Positions 1-6,698 of a stretch of 11,727 nt of DNA are shown piece by piece. This DNA is from CABMGU01 sp035292785. Lineage in GTDB: Archaea > Nanobdellota > Nanobdellia > Woesearchaeales > ARS49. A model generated the notes under the pieces. The model saw only the letters and a list, made by a program, of their open reading frames with translations. It did no database searches and was not told where the DNA came from. The DNA lies in the NCBI GenBank assembly GCA_035292785.1, contig DATDPK010000053.1:1-11727 (forward strand). The letters are read 5' to 3'. Positions within the stretch are counted from its first letter, which is position 1. Every line of letters starts with the position of its first letter. The position numbers and the translations under genes were made by a program.

Positions 1-2
1 AA

Positions 3-233
3 GCAAAATCAATAGGAAAAGAAATATTCATCATAGGAGGAGTGCAAATCTATGAACAAACAATTCCAATCGCAGACAAAATGTTCATATCACACGTCAA
101 AAAAGAACACGAAGGCGATGCGCACTTTCCAAACTTTGAAATTAATGAATGGCAAGCAGAACAAAAAAACGATTATCCGGAATTTGAACTCGTAGTTTAC
201 ACAAGAAAAAATGGAACAACTCAAAAAAGCTGA
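3..233 (+). CDS. folA: Dihydrofolate reductase, C-terminal part (5' end outside window)
   Basis: The gene enters the window already in frame; an open frame runs from base 3 to the TGA at 231-233 (76 residues visible). DHFR reduces dihydrofolate to tetrahydrofolate with NADPH in the cytoplasm. The visible part has the NADPH-binding segment FIIGGVQIYEQ, then IADKMFISHV and the EGDAHFPNFE segment, followed by a C-terminal beta-strand region (FELVVYTRKN). All match the C-terminal half of bacterial-type DHFR in order and spacing. A GTG at 42 lies inside the conserved IGGxxxY motif, so it is not the real start. The 3' end overlaps glyA by 23 nt (211-233), which indicates co-transcription and possibly translational coupling. 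The catalytic N-terminal half cannot be examined here. Confidence 0.9.
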   Translation, partial: AKSIGKEIFIIGGVQIYEQTIPIADKMFISHVKKEHEGDAHFPNFEINEWQAEQKNDYPEFELVVYTRKNGTTQKS

Positions 234-1485
234 CAGCGAAGTATACGACGCGATGATGAAAGAGCTTGAAAGACAGCGCAACGTAGTAGAACTAATAGCG
301 TCAGAAAACATCGTCAGCAAAGCAGTGCTTGAAGCAACAGGAAGCTGGCTCACAAACAAATACAGCGAAGGATTCCCAGGCAAACGCTACTACGGCGGAA
401 ACCAACACATAGACGTCACAGAAACACTCGCCATCGAAAGAGCAAAAAAATTATTCGGAGCAGAACACGCAAACGTGCAGCCACACGCAGGAAGCCAGGC
501 AAACATGGCAGCATATCTCGCAATATTGAATGCAGGAGACACAATATTAGGAATGGATTTGGCACACGGAGGACATTTAACACACGGAAGCCCTGTAAAC
601 TTCTCAGGCAAACTATTCAAATTCATATCATACGGAGTAGACAAGGAGACAGAAAGAATTGATGTGAACAAAGTAAGAGAACTTGCGCTACAACACAAAC
701 CAAAACTAATTCTCGCAGGCTTTTCAGCATACCCAAGACACCTTGACTTCAAAGCATTCAGACAAATAGCAGACGAAGTCAACGCATACTTCATGGTAGA
801 CATGGCACACGTAGCAGGACTTGTCGCAGCAAAACTATACCCAGACCCAGTGCCTCACGCAGACATTGTTACAACAACAACCCACAAAACACTCAGAGGG
901 CCAAGAGGAGCAATGATATTGTCAAAAATAAAGGACAGGATAAGGCCTGATGACAAGAAAAACCTCGCACAAAAAATAGATTTCGCAGTATTTCCGGGAA
1001 CACAAGGAGGGCCACTCGACCACGTCATCGCAGCAAAAGCAGTCGCGTTCAAAGAAGCACTAGAGCCGTCATTTATCGAATATCAAAAACAAGTGCTGAA
1101 AAACGCACAAGCACTCGCAAAAACACTACAGCAGCACGGCTTCCGCATAATATCAGGAGGAACAGACAACCATCTCATTCTTGTGGACGTAACGCCGAAA
1201 AACGTTACTGGCAAACAAGCAGAACACGCACTGGACGAAGCAGGAATATGCTGCAACAAAAACATGATACCATTCGACCAAAGAAGCCCAATGGACCCAT
1301 CAGGAATAAGGCTTGGCACACCTGCGACAACGACAAGAGGAATGAAAGAAAAAGAAATGGAACAAATAGGAAACTGGATAGCAGAAGTAATCCACAATAT
1401 CAAGGATTCATCTGTCCAATCGCGTGTGCATCAGGAAGTGCAGAAACTTTGCCAGAACTTTCCGATTTACGAAGAACATCCATAA
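211..1485 (+). CDS. glyA: Serine hydroxymethyltransferase
   Basis: A 424-residue, full-length PLP enzyme (fold type I) that interconverts serine and glycine while loading or unloading the one-carbon unit on a reduced pterin. Visible family marks are the N-terminal VELIASENIVS segment (about 26-36), the NKYSEGFPGKRYYGG substrate/PLP region (49-63), PHAGSQAN (91-98), the VDMAHVAGL segment (196-204) with the ring-binding aspartate D197 and H200, and TTTTHKTLRGPRG (221-233) with Schiff-base lysine K226. The C-terminus (VQKLCQNFPIY) is the usual SHMT ending, so the reading frame is intact to its TAA. The ATG at 211 lies inside the end of folA, with which it likely forms an operon. Its last 86 nt are antisense to the 3' end of folC. 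Adjacent DHFR and FolC favour folate over tetrahydromethanopterin as cofactor, but this is inferred from context. Confidence 0.97.
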   Translation: MEQLKKADSEVYDAMMKELERQRNVVELIASENIVSKAVLEATGSWLTNKYSEGFPGKRYYGGNQHIDVTETLAIERAKKLFGAEHANVQPHAGSQANMAAYLAILNAGDTILGMDLAHGGHLTHGSPVNFSGKLFKFISYGVDKETERIDVNKVRELALQHKPKLILAGFSAYPRHLDFKAFRQIADEVNAYFMVDMAHVAGLVAAKLYPDPVPHADIVTTTTHKTLRGPRGAMILSKIKDRIRPDDKKNLAQKIDFAVFPGTQGGPLDHVIAAKAVAFKEALEPSFIEYQKQVLKNAQALAKTLQQHGFRIISGGTDNHLILVDVTPKNVTGKQAEHALDEAGICCNKNMIPFDQRSPMDPSGIRLGTPATTTRGMKEKEMEQIGNWIAEVIHNIKDSSVQSRVHQEVQKLCQNFPIYEEHP

Positions 1486-2599
1486 TCCTGCCAACCAAAT
1501 AAATACTTCCTGTCACGAAAATAAGGTCATCAGGCTTTGCAATACTTCTCGCATACCTTAACGCTTCAGCAGGGTCAGCAATAACAGCACAAGGACCATC
1601 ATATATCAATTGCGACGGGTCCAAAGCCCTGTCGATAGGAGGCTTTGTCAAGATTAAGAAATCAGGCTTTGGCAAAGCCTTAATCATCCTCTTATAATCC
1701 TTGTCAGCAAGAACACCAAAAATAACAATCAACTTCTTTTTCGGAATACTCTTCACATAAGGAGCAGTAACCTTCAAAGCACTCAAATTATGAGCACAAT
1801 CAACAAGCAAATTCCTGTCAAAATACTCCATCCTGCCAGGCCACTTAACCTGAGCAATGCCTTCCTCTATAATTTGCTCATCAATATCCAATAACTTGCA
1901 AACCTCAAAAGCAATACCAGCATTAATCCTCTGATGAGGACCGCGCAAGCCAACAAGGCCATTGTAATTAGGCGCGACAATCAATTTATTTTTAGTGCAA
2001 GCTTCCTTAATCCAAGGCAAGCCAGCATTATTGTAGCACGTGACAACCTTGCTCTTTTCCTTGATTATGCCAACCTTTTCTTTTGTTATATCCTCAACAG
2101 TATGGCCAAGAATGGGCATATGGTCAAAGCCGATACTTGTAAGAACAGCAACTTCTGCATTACAAATGCTTGTAGGGTCGTTTTTACCGCCAAGACCGAC
2201 TTCCAAAACAGCAAAATCAACTTTTTTTCTTGTAAAGTACAACAAAGCCATAACAGTGCCGAACTCAAAAAACTTCAGACGGATGCCTGTATTCTTAACC
2301 TCGTGAATAAGCTCCAAAAGTTCATTGTCAGAAATTTCAACCCCATTAACCCTGATCCGTTCATTAAATCTTATCAAATTAGGAGAAGTGTACAAGCCAA
2401 CCTTCTTGCCAGCCCTTCTCAAAACCTCTGCAATCATAGCAGCAGTACTGCCCTTGCCATTAGTGCCGGTAATTTGTACGACTCTTAATTTTTTATGAGG
2501 ATTACCAAAACTTTCCAAAGCTTTAGCAATATAATCCAAACCAGGCTCGCCAAACCTATTCAAATTAAACAGCCACTGCAATTCATCCTGCAAACTCAT
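1400..2599 (-). CDS. folC: FolC-like folylpolyglutamate/dihydrofolate synthase
   Basis: A 399-residue Mur-ligase-family enzyme that adds glutamate to (dihydro)folate using ATP. It has the P-loop ITGTNGKGST (43-52), the SPNLIRFNERIRVNG folate/loop segment (72-86), LEVGLGGKNDPTS (132-144) where the family usually has LEVGLGGRxDxTN, TSIGFDHMPILG (154-165) with KEKVGIIK following, and the C-terminal-domain marks VDCAHN and IFGVLADKD. The ATG (2597-2599) overlaps the RIO1 stop as ATGA, so translation is probably coupled. After the usual family ending (IFVTGSIYLVGRIMDVL) there is a tail of about 20-25 residues (KSESSGK... to MNP) encoded antisense to the last 86 nt of glyA. The tail looks like read-on into glyA rather than a conserved domain. 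The sequence does not show whether the enzyme is mono- or bifunctional. Confidence 0.93.
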   Translation of the reverse strand: MSLQDELQWLFNLNRFGEPGLDYIAKALESFGNPHKKLRVVQITGTNGKGSTAAMIAEVLRRAGKKVGLYTSPNLIRFNERIRVNGVEISDNELLELIHEVKNTGIRLKFFEFGTVMALLYFTRKKVDFAVLEVGLGGKNDPTSICNAEVAVLTSIGFDHMPILGHTVEDITKEKVGIIKEKSKVVTCYNNAGLPWIKEACTKNKLIVAPNYNGLVGLRGPHQRINAGIAFEVCKLLDIDEQIIEEGIAQVKWPGRMEYFDRNLLVDCAHNLSALKVTAPYVKSIPKKKLIVIFGVLADKDYKRMIKALPKPDFLILTKPPIDRALDPSQLIYDGPCAVIADPAEALRYARSIAKPDDLIFVTGSIYLVGRIMDVLRKSESSGKVSALPDAHAIGQMNP

Positions 2600-3309
2600 T
2601 TTACAATCCTCTTAAGAACTTCATCTTCGTCAGACTTAACACCAAACTTTTGGAACAACTTGCAAATGTTATGAACATCACGCTTCAAATATTCTATTGA
2701 ATTATGATTCTCCAAAGGAGTCGCCTGAGACATATCAATGATAACAGGCTTTTCATTAAAATTCAAAATATTAAAACCACTCAAATCAGCGTGAACCAAG
2801 CCAGCTTTGTATAGCTTTTTCATCTGCTCAACAATATCCTCAAAAAACTCCTTGGGTTTTTTTGGAGGGCTCTGCGTCAATTTTTGCGCAATACCTTCAT
2901 CATCACCAATAAACTCCAAAATCAAAATGTTAAACAAAACAGCATAAGGAGTAGGAACACGAACACCGGCTTCCCTTGCCTTCAGCAAATTCCTAAATTC
3001 CCTCTTTGCCCAGGCAAAAATAACATCCCTGCGCTTACTCTTCAAATCAGCATATCGCGGGTCGTCCTTAATGTAATCATACATCCTGTTAAAATCACAA
3101 GTCTGCAAACGATAAATCTTCACAATACGCGTATCATCACCCTTTTTCGCAGTAAAAATATTAGCTTCCTTGCCCATACTGATAGGACTATGCAAGCCAT
3201 CAAAATAGCCCTGGCTGATAAGCTTGAAAAGATTCTTCTCAGTAAACAAGTCAAAAACAGCCTTAAGCGTTTTGTATTCCTCACGCTGCTTAGTACCCAT
3301 TCTAGGCAT
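2596..3309 (-). CDS. rio1: RIO1-type atypical serine protein kinase
   Basis: A 237-residue kinase of the RIO family, which in archaea and eukaryotes acts in small-subunit ribosome maturation. Motifs are the RIO N-lobe loop SPISMGKEANIF (41-52, family STGKEANVY), the ATP lysine in RIVKIYR (K64), the catalytic loop LVHADLSGFNIL (171-182) with D175 and N180, and the metal-binding segment IIDMSQA (190-196) with D192, the RIO counterpart of DFG. The DLSxFN plus IDxSQA pairing fits RIO1 better than RIO2, and no RIO2-type winged helix precedes the kinase. The start is the ATG at 3307-3309; M4 (3298-3300) is an alternative. It lies 21 nt downstream of the epimerase gene and overlaps folC by 4 nt. Its place in a peptidase-epimerase-folC run gives no functional hint and looks like compact packing. 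Confidence 0.94.
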   Translation of the reverse strand: MPRMGTKQREEYKTLKAVFDLFTEKNLFKLISQGYFDGLHSPISMGKEANIFTAKKGDDTRIVKIYRLQTCDFNRMYDYIKDDPRYADLKSKRRDVIFAWAKREFRNLLKAREAGVRVPTPYAVLFNILILEFIGDDEGIAQKLTQSPPKKPKEFFEDIVEQMKKLYKAGLVHADLSGFNILNFNEKPVIIDMSQATPLENHNSIEYLKRDVHNICKLFQKFGVKSDEDEVLKRIVK

Positions 3310-3330
3310 ATAGTATACGAGAAAACAGTC

Positions 3331-4299
3331 CTATTTTAAACCCTTATGCTCTCTAAACCACTTGGCAAAATGCTTAACACCCTCCTCAATCGGAGTAGTG
3401 GGATTCCAGCCAAGCAACTTCTTAATCTTACTTGTATCAGCAAAAGTAACAGGAACATCAGCTTGTGGCAAAGAGTCGCGCCTGATTTTTGCTTTTTTTC
3501 CCAATTCTTTTTCAAGCAATGAAACAAGATAAGTAACAGGAACAGGATTATGATTTCCAATATTCAAAATCTCAAACTTATGCTTATCAGATAAATCGAG
3601 AGCGCGTATAGTGCCCTCAACAATATCAGCAACAAAAGTCCAATCCCGCTTCACTTCATCACCTTGTCCGAAGACAGTGATTTCCTTGCCTTCAGCAATG
3701 CTTTCAGCAAACTTGTAAATCGCCATATCCGGTCTATTGCGCGGACCATAAACAGTAAAGAATCTTAAGCAAGTAACGTTCAAACCATATGTCTGATGAT
3801 AGTTATAGCCGTAAATTTCGCAAACCTTTTTGGAAGCAGCATAAGGAGATAAAGGATAATTAGTATCATCGTTCTCAGAAAATGGAATTTTGTTATTAGC
3901 ACCATAAACTGAAGAAGAACTCGCGCAAACAAAATTCTTAATGCCAAATTCATTAGCCAATTGCAACAAGTTAACGGTTGCAGAAACATTAGCCTCTTTG
4001 TAACCAATAGGGTCAACAATAGAGGGCCTTACGCCTGCCTTCGCAGCCAAATGCAAAATCTTGTCAATCTTATACTTAGCAAACAAAGGAGCAACCTGGT
4101 CCTTGTTCTCCAAGTCCAAAACGTGGAAATGGAAGCTAGGATTTGGAAGATTATGAGAAATATTCTTCAATTTAATTTTTGGGTCATAATAATTGTTCAA
4201 ATTATCAACACAAACAACAACATCCCCCCTTGCCAAAAGCCTGTCAACTACGTGACTGCCAATAAAACCTGCACCGCCCGTGACCATTATTGTTGCCAT
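3331..4299 (-). CDS. NAD-dependent epimerase, UDP-glucuronate 4-epimerase-like
   Basis: A 322-residue extended short-chain dehydrogenase. It has the Rossmann motif VTGGAGFIGSH (6-16), DNLNNYYDPKIK (32-43), the AAKAGVRPSI segment (85-94), active-site serines CASSSSVYG (125-133) and catalytic Y153/K157 in SPYAASKK. These are followed by RFFTVYGPRNRPDMAIYKF (179-197) and VKRDWTFVADIVEG. NNYYDP and RPDMAI are typical of UDP-glucuronate 4-epimerases, which make UDP-galacturonate for cell-surface glycans. Other UDP-hexose or hexuronate epimerases or dehydratases of the family cannot be excluded. Its ATG lies 3 nt after the stop of the upstream peptidase-like gene and a GGGG run precedes it, so it is in the same transcript. 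It ends in TAG; the next frame codons lead without another stop into rio1 (see findings). Confidence 0.9.
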   Translation of the reverse strand: MATIMVTGGAGFIGSHVVDRLLARGDVVVCVDNLNNYYDPKIKLKNISHNLPNPSFHFHVLDLENKDQVAPLFAKYKIDKILHLAAKAGVRPSIVDPIGYKEANVSATVNLLQLANEFGIKNFVCASSSSVYGANNKIPFSENDDTNYPLSPYAASKKVCEIYGYNYHQTYGLNVTCLRFFTVYGPRNRPDMAIYKFAESIAEGKEITVFGQGDEVKRDWTFVADIVEGTIRALDLSDKHKFEILNIGNHNPVPVTYLVSLLEKELGKKAKIRRDSLPQADVPVTFADTSKIKKLLGWNPTTPIEEGVKHFAKWFREHKGLK

Positions 4300-4302
4300 A
4301 GT

Positions 4303-4983
4303 TTATTTCCCCTTCATACTGTTTTTAATGCTTGTGGATTTTAATGGCTTTTTAGGATCAAATGCAGGTATTGGAAGTTCTCCTGCACAAATTCTTTGAT
4401 AGTGCAATAAAAGAGCTTGGACTGTACTTCTAAATCCAGAACCAACATTTCTTGTTCTATCCTCAATCAATCGCAATTGGTGGGCGTATGCATCTCTCTC
4501 TGCCATTGCGTAAACCTGTTCTAACAACATTTTTTCATCGCTTTCATCTGCATTAGCTATTCTGATTGCCGTTTTGAGAGCTTTGATCCACGAAGGAATA
4601 TACTTTCTTGATTGTTCATAAAATTGTCTTGCGTGCTCCAGTTCGTGGTCAAGATAACTCAAAAATTCTTCGGACGTTGTTACATCTCTGTTTTCAAAAA
4701 CAGACGATGCCACCCGAATACGTGTTTTTTGCCAAGGCACTCTTAGATAACGCTGTAATTTTGTTAAATCTGTACTCATATATGCAGTGGATTTTTTTTG
4801 TTCAAAATAACCTGGATCATACGCAATTCTGCTTACATATTTTCCCCAAGGACCGAGAACAATAGAATCAATAAATCCCTGTCTTGAACTTTCATCATCT
4901 TGAGCTTTGCGAAATAGGTTTAATGATTCTTCTCCTAATCGTGCAACCAATGTTCTTTGCGATGTATCTTCGGCTACTGTCAT
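4303..4983 (-). CDS. Putative zinc metallopeptidase (HExxH), unknown family
   Basis: A 226-residue protein I cannot assign to a named family. The clearest mark is YLDHELEHARQF, an HExxH motif (H113, E114, H117). About 45 residues later comes AMAERDAYAHQ with E162 (possible third zinc ligand) and H168, an arrangement seen in gluzincin-like peptidases. The region between is helical and charged. There is no signal peptide or membrane segment, so it is probably cytoplasmic. It is first in the four-gene minus-strand run, with its own TATA box (about 5019-5028) and AAGAAGGT before the ATG. Arginine codons include CGT and CGG where neighbours mostly use AGA, and the strand composition differs from the flanks, so recent acquisition is possible. 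Peptidase activity is inferred from the motif only. Confidence 0.75.
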   Translation of the reverse strand: MTVAEDTSQRTLVARLGEESLNLFRKAQDDESSRQGFIDSIVLGPWGKYVSRIAYDPGYFEQKKSTAYMSTDLTKLQRYLRVPWQKTRIRVASSVFENRDVTTSEEFLSYLDHELEHARQFYEQSRKYIPSWIKALKTAIRIANADESDEKMLLEQVYAMAERDAYAHQLRLIEDRTRNVGSGFRSTVQALLLHYQRICAGELPIPAFDPKKPLKSTSIKNSMKGK

Positions 4984-5018
4984 TTTTACCTTCTTTGAGC
5001 AAATATACCTTTTTCCCT

Positions 5019-5028
5019 ATATAAACCT
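5019..5028 (-). promoter_or_regulatory. TATA box for the metallopeptidase-epimerase-rio1-folC run
   Basis: Reading on the minus strand, GGTTTATATA lies about 40 nt before the ATG at 4983. The predicted start site is near 4996, giving a leader of about 13 nt that contains the purine-rich AAGAAGGT (4988-4995) as ribosome binding site. Inferred from archaeal promoter spacing. Confidence 0.55.
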
Positions 5029-5089
5029 TTCTATTTTCACCACTGCCAAGTTACTATAAATTGTCATTTCCGCTATACGAGTCAAAAAG

Positions 5090-5097
5090 TATATAAA
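5090..5097 (+). promoter_or_regulatory. TATA box for the structured RNA
   Basis: TATATAAA preceded by an A-rich stretch that could act as the B recognition element. Its centre is about 26 nt before 5119-5121, exactly where the first strand of a 14-bp closing stem begins. The agreement between predicted start site and RNA fold supports both calls. Confidence 0.65.
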
Positions 5098-5118
5098 CCC
5101 GTGAAACATCGTAAAATT

Positions 5119-5232
5119 CACGTTAAAAGGTCAACAATCAAGCCCGTCACAGAGAGTACCCAATGGAGCTTACGGATTACCAAGCAATGAGCTTGGGGGT
5201 TAGTGCTACGGGCTCCAAGACCTTTTAGCGTG
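5119..5232 (+). ncRNA. Structured RNA of unknown class
   Basis: A 114-nt segment that folds back on itself and does not code for a recognisable protein. The ends form a 14-bp helix, 5119-5132 with 5219-5232 (one G-U pair). After an asymmetric internal loop (8 nt left, 4 nt right), a second 7-bp helix forms, AGCCCGU (5141-5147) with ACGGGCU (5208-5214). Inside, CCAAGC/GCUUGG (5180-5185 with 5191-5196) closes an AAUGA loop. An alternative pairing, GGAGCU (5165-5170) with GGCUCC (5211-5216), would compete with the second helix. GC content is higher than the flanks. It is not SRP RNA (found elsewhere), and lacks tRNA T-loop, 5S rRNA and RNase P core motifs. It could be an independent small RNA or a structured leader of the mini-ORF that follows. 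Confidence 0.55.
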
Positions 5233-5244
5233 TCCTAAAGGACA
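5231..5244 (+). promoter_or_regulatory. Small hairpin covering the mini-ORF ribosome binding site
   Basis: TGTCC-TAAA-GGACA can form a 5-bp hairpin immediately before the ATG at 5246. It buries the AAAGGA purine stretch that would serve as Shine-Dalgarno sequence. Its first two bases are also the last two of the 14-bp stem of the upstream RNA, so the structures compete at their edge. A translational switch is possible but unproven. Confidence 0.35.
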
Positions 5245-5245
5245 A

Positions 5246-5338
5246 ATGGTGGCTAAAAAGAACAAGACATCAAAATCATCATCATATTCAATCCAAAATG
5301 ATAAAAATAAGCCAAAAACAGCAAAGATAGGCGTTTAA
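5246..5338 (+). CDS. Possible 30-residue basic peptide
   Basis: A short ORF from ATG 5246 to TAA 5336-5338. The product starts MVAKKNKTSKSSSYS and ends KPKTAKIGV: lysine- and serine-rich, low in complexity, without membrane segment or recognised domain. AAAGGA lies just before the ATG. It follows the structured RNA on the same predicted transcript and is followed by a small hairpin and T-run. Against it: it is short, A-rich sequence easily gives such frames, and it includes a CAT/TCA triplet run. Function unknown. It could be a small nucleic-acid-binding peptide, a leader peptide, or non-coding 3' sequence of the RNA. Confidence 0.4.
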   Translation: MVAKKNKTSKSSSYSIQNDKNKPKTAKIGV

Positions 5339-5349
5339 CAGCCTTTTTT
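5329..5349 (+). terminator. Weak hairpin plus T-run after the mini-ORF
   Basis: AGGC (5329-5332) can pair with GCCT (5341-5344), followed by six T (5344-5349). T-runs alone terminate archaeal RNA polymerase, so this would end the RNA/mini-ORF transcript before dnaG. The hairpin is short and may be incidental. Confidence 0.4.
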
Positions 5350-5398
5350 AGCTTAATTTGGCAAACTTGTTCTTGAAGCCTAATAGTGGAGGGTTAAA

Positions 5399-6661
5399 AT
5401 GGGAAAAATAAGTCCTGTATCAACAAAATACATAATCAACGCAACAATAGAAATTGAAGGCGTAGTAGACAAGCCAGACGTTATCGGAGCAATCTTTGGG
5501 CAAACAGAAGGACTTCTGGGAGAAGACCTAGAGCTCAGAGAGCTACAGCGTTCAGGCAGAATAGGAAGAATAGAAGTCAACATAGACACAAAAGGCGGAA
5601 AAAGCAGAGGCCAAATAATAATTCCAAGCTCCTTAGACAAAGCAGAAACAGCAATAGTCGGAGCAGCACTGGAAATAATCCAAAGAATAGGACCCTGCAA
5701 CGCAAAAGTCAAAGTACTAAACATAGAAGACGTCAGAATCAGCAAGAGAAGTTTTGTCGTGGAAAGAGCAAAAGAACTGCTCAGACAGCTCATGGACCAA
5801 GTCTTCCCAGACTCGCAGGAAATCGCAGAAGAAGTTGCGCACTCAGTGCGAGTAATGGAAATCACTGAGTACGGCAAGGAAAGACTTCCATCAGGCCCAG
5901 GCCTTGACGAAGCAGACGAAATCATTGTCGTGGAAGGCAGAGCAGACGTCCTGAACCTGTTAAAACACGGATTCAAAAGCGTCATAGCAATGAACGGAAC
6001 ATCAGTTCCGCAGACAATCATAGAGCTAAGCCACAGAAAAGACCTCGTTGCATTTGTCGACGGAGACAGAGGCGGAAGCCTGATAATCAGAGACCTGCTC
6101 AACGTGGCAGAAGTTGACTTTGTAACACGAGCGCCAGACGGCAAAGAAGTGGAAGAACTGTCAAAGAAAGAAATCCACAAAGCACTGAGAAGCAGAATAA
6201 CTGCAGAACAGGCAAAAATGGAAATCGGCAATATCGACACCTCACAATCACTGAGAAAACCAATGATTATGAGACCACAGCCATCACAGCCACTGCCGGC
6301 AAGACCACCAATGGCTCAAAAGCCAATGATGGCAGCAGCGCCTGTACGGCCAACAAAGCCAGTTCTGCGAGACGATGAAAAGAAAGTGCTCGGCGGAATG
6401 CTCGAAGGCCTCATAGGCACACGGGGAGCATACGTGCTTGATGAAAAAATGAACGTGCTCGGCAAAGTACCATTTACTGAGCTAAACAGCACGCTCAAAT
6501 CATTAAATACAGGCGTCTATGCAGTCGTGTTTGACGGAGTCGTGGAAAGAGACCTTGTCACAGTAGCAGAAAAAAGCACAATCAAGCACATAGTGGCAAT
6601 GGACACAAAAGTGGCTCCAACAGACAGCAAAATAGACATCGTTACAGCAGCAGAGCTGTAA
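5399..6661 (+). CDS. dnaG: Archaeal DnaG-type primase (TOPRIM protein)
   Basis: A 420-residue archaeal DnaG. The N-terminal archaeal domain (about 1-165) includes GQTEGLLGEDLELRELQ (34-50) and GRIGRIEVNI. The TOPRIM domain (about 170-265) has EADEIIVVEGRADV (171-184) with catalytic E179, MNGTSVP (198-204) and FVDGDRGG (219-226) with metal-binding D221 and D223. A proline/methionine-rich linker (about 287-321) joins a conserved C-terminal domain. In archaea this protein makes primers at low level and is a stable exosome component that favours poly(A)-rich RNA substrates. The ATG is preceded by GGAGGG at 5388-5393. A T-run follows the stop. The COG1325 exosome-associated gene in this window strengthens the RNA-processing context. 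Confidence 0.96.
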   Translation: MGKISPVSTKYIINATIEIEGVVDKPDVIGAIFGQTEGLLGEDLELRELQRSGRIGRIEVNIDTKGGKSRGQIIIPSSLDKAETAIVGAALEIIQRIGPCNAKVKVLNIEDVRISKRSFVVERAKELLRQLMDQVFPDSQEIAEEVAHSVRVMEITEYGKERLPSGPGLDEADEIIVVEGRADVLNLLKHGFKSVIAMNGTSVPQTIIELSHRKDLVAFVDGDRGGSLIIRDLLNVAEVDFVTRAPDGKEVEELSKKEIHKALRSRITAEQAKMEIGNIDTSQSLRKPMIMRPQPSQPLPARPPMAQKPMMAAAPVRPTKPVLRDDEKKVLGGMLEGLIGTRGAYVLDEKMNVLGKVPFTELNSTLKSLNTGVYAVVFDGVVERDLVTVAEKSTIKHIVAMDTKVAPTDSKIDIVTAAEL

Positions 6662-6674
6662 TTTTTTTTATTTT
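6662..6674 (+). terminator. T-run terminator after dnaG
   Basis: Eight T, one A and four T directly follow the dnaG stop codon. Such oligo-T tracts terminate archaeal transcription. A TATA-like element follows it, so the downstream ATPase gene probably has its own promoter. Confidence 0.55.
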
Positions 6675-6682
6675 CTTAGAAA

Positions 6683-6692
6683 GTTATTAAAA
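6683..6692 (+). promoter_or_regulatory. TATA-like element for the HerA-like gene
   Basis: GTTATTAAAA centred near 6688 predicts a start near 6714, leaving a leader of about 8 nt before the ATG at 6722. A perfect inverted repeat (6699-6712) lies between this element and the predicted start. Confidence 0.45.
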
Positions 6693-6698
6693 CACATC

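Noticed and set aside
390..803. 137-codon minus-strand frame inside glyA
   Set aside because: Shadow of the SHMT reading frame; cysteine/serine-rich product without motifs.
1934..2488. 184-codon plus-strand frame inside folC
   Set aside because: Antisense to conserved FolC motifs; the product shows no family features.
5119..5232. 5S rRNA, RNase P RNA, tRNA or H/ACA RNA identity for the structured RNA
   Set aside because: The second helix pairs near the 3' end, unlike 5S; there is no RNase P core motif and no T-loop; the 14-bp lower stem and lack of a correctly spaced ACA argue against H/ACA.
5265..5285. Short CAT/TCA triplet run as a repeat element
   Set aside because: Only a few units, explained by serine codons or chance in A/T-rich sequence.
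5380..6240. Long open frame (286 codons) antisense to dnaG
   Set aside because: Lies opposite well-conserved DnaG and TOPRIM sequence; the translation is serine/leucine-rich without domain features, as expected from A-rich codons read backwards.
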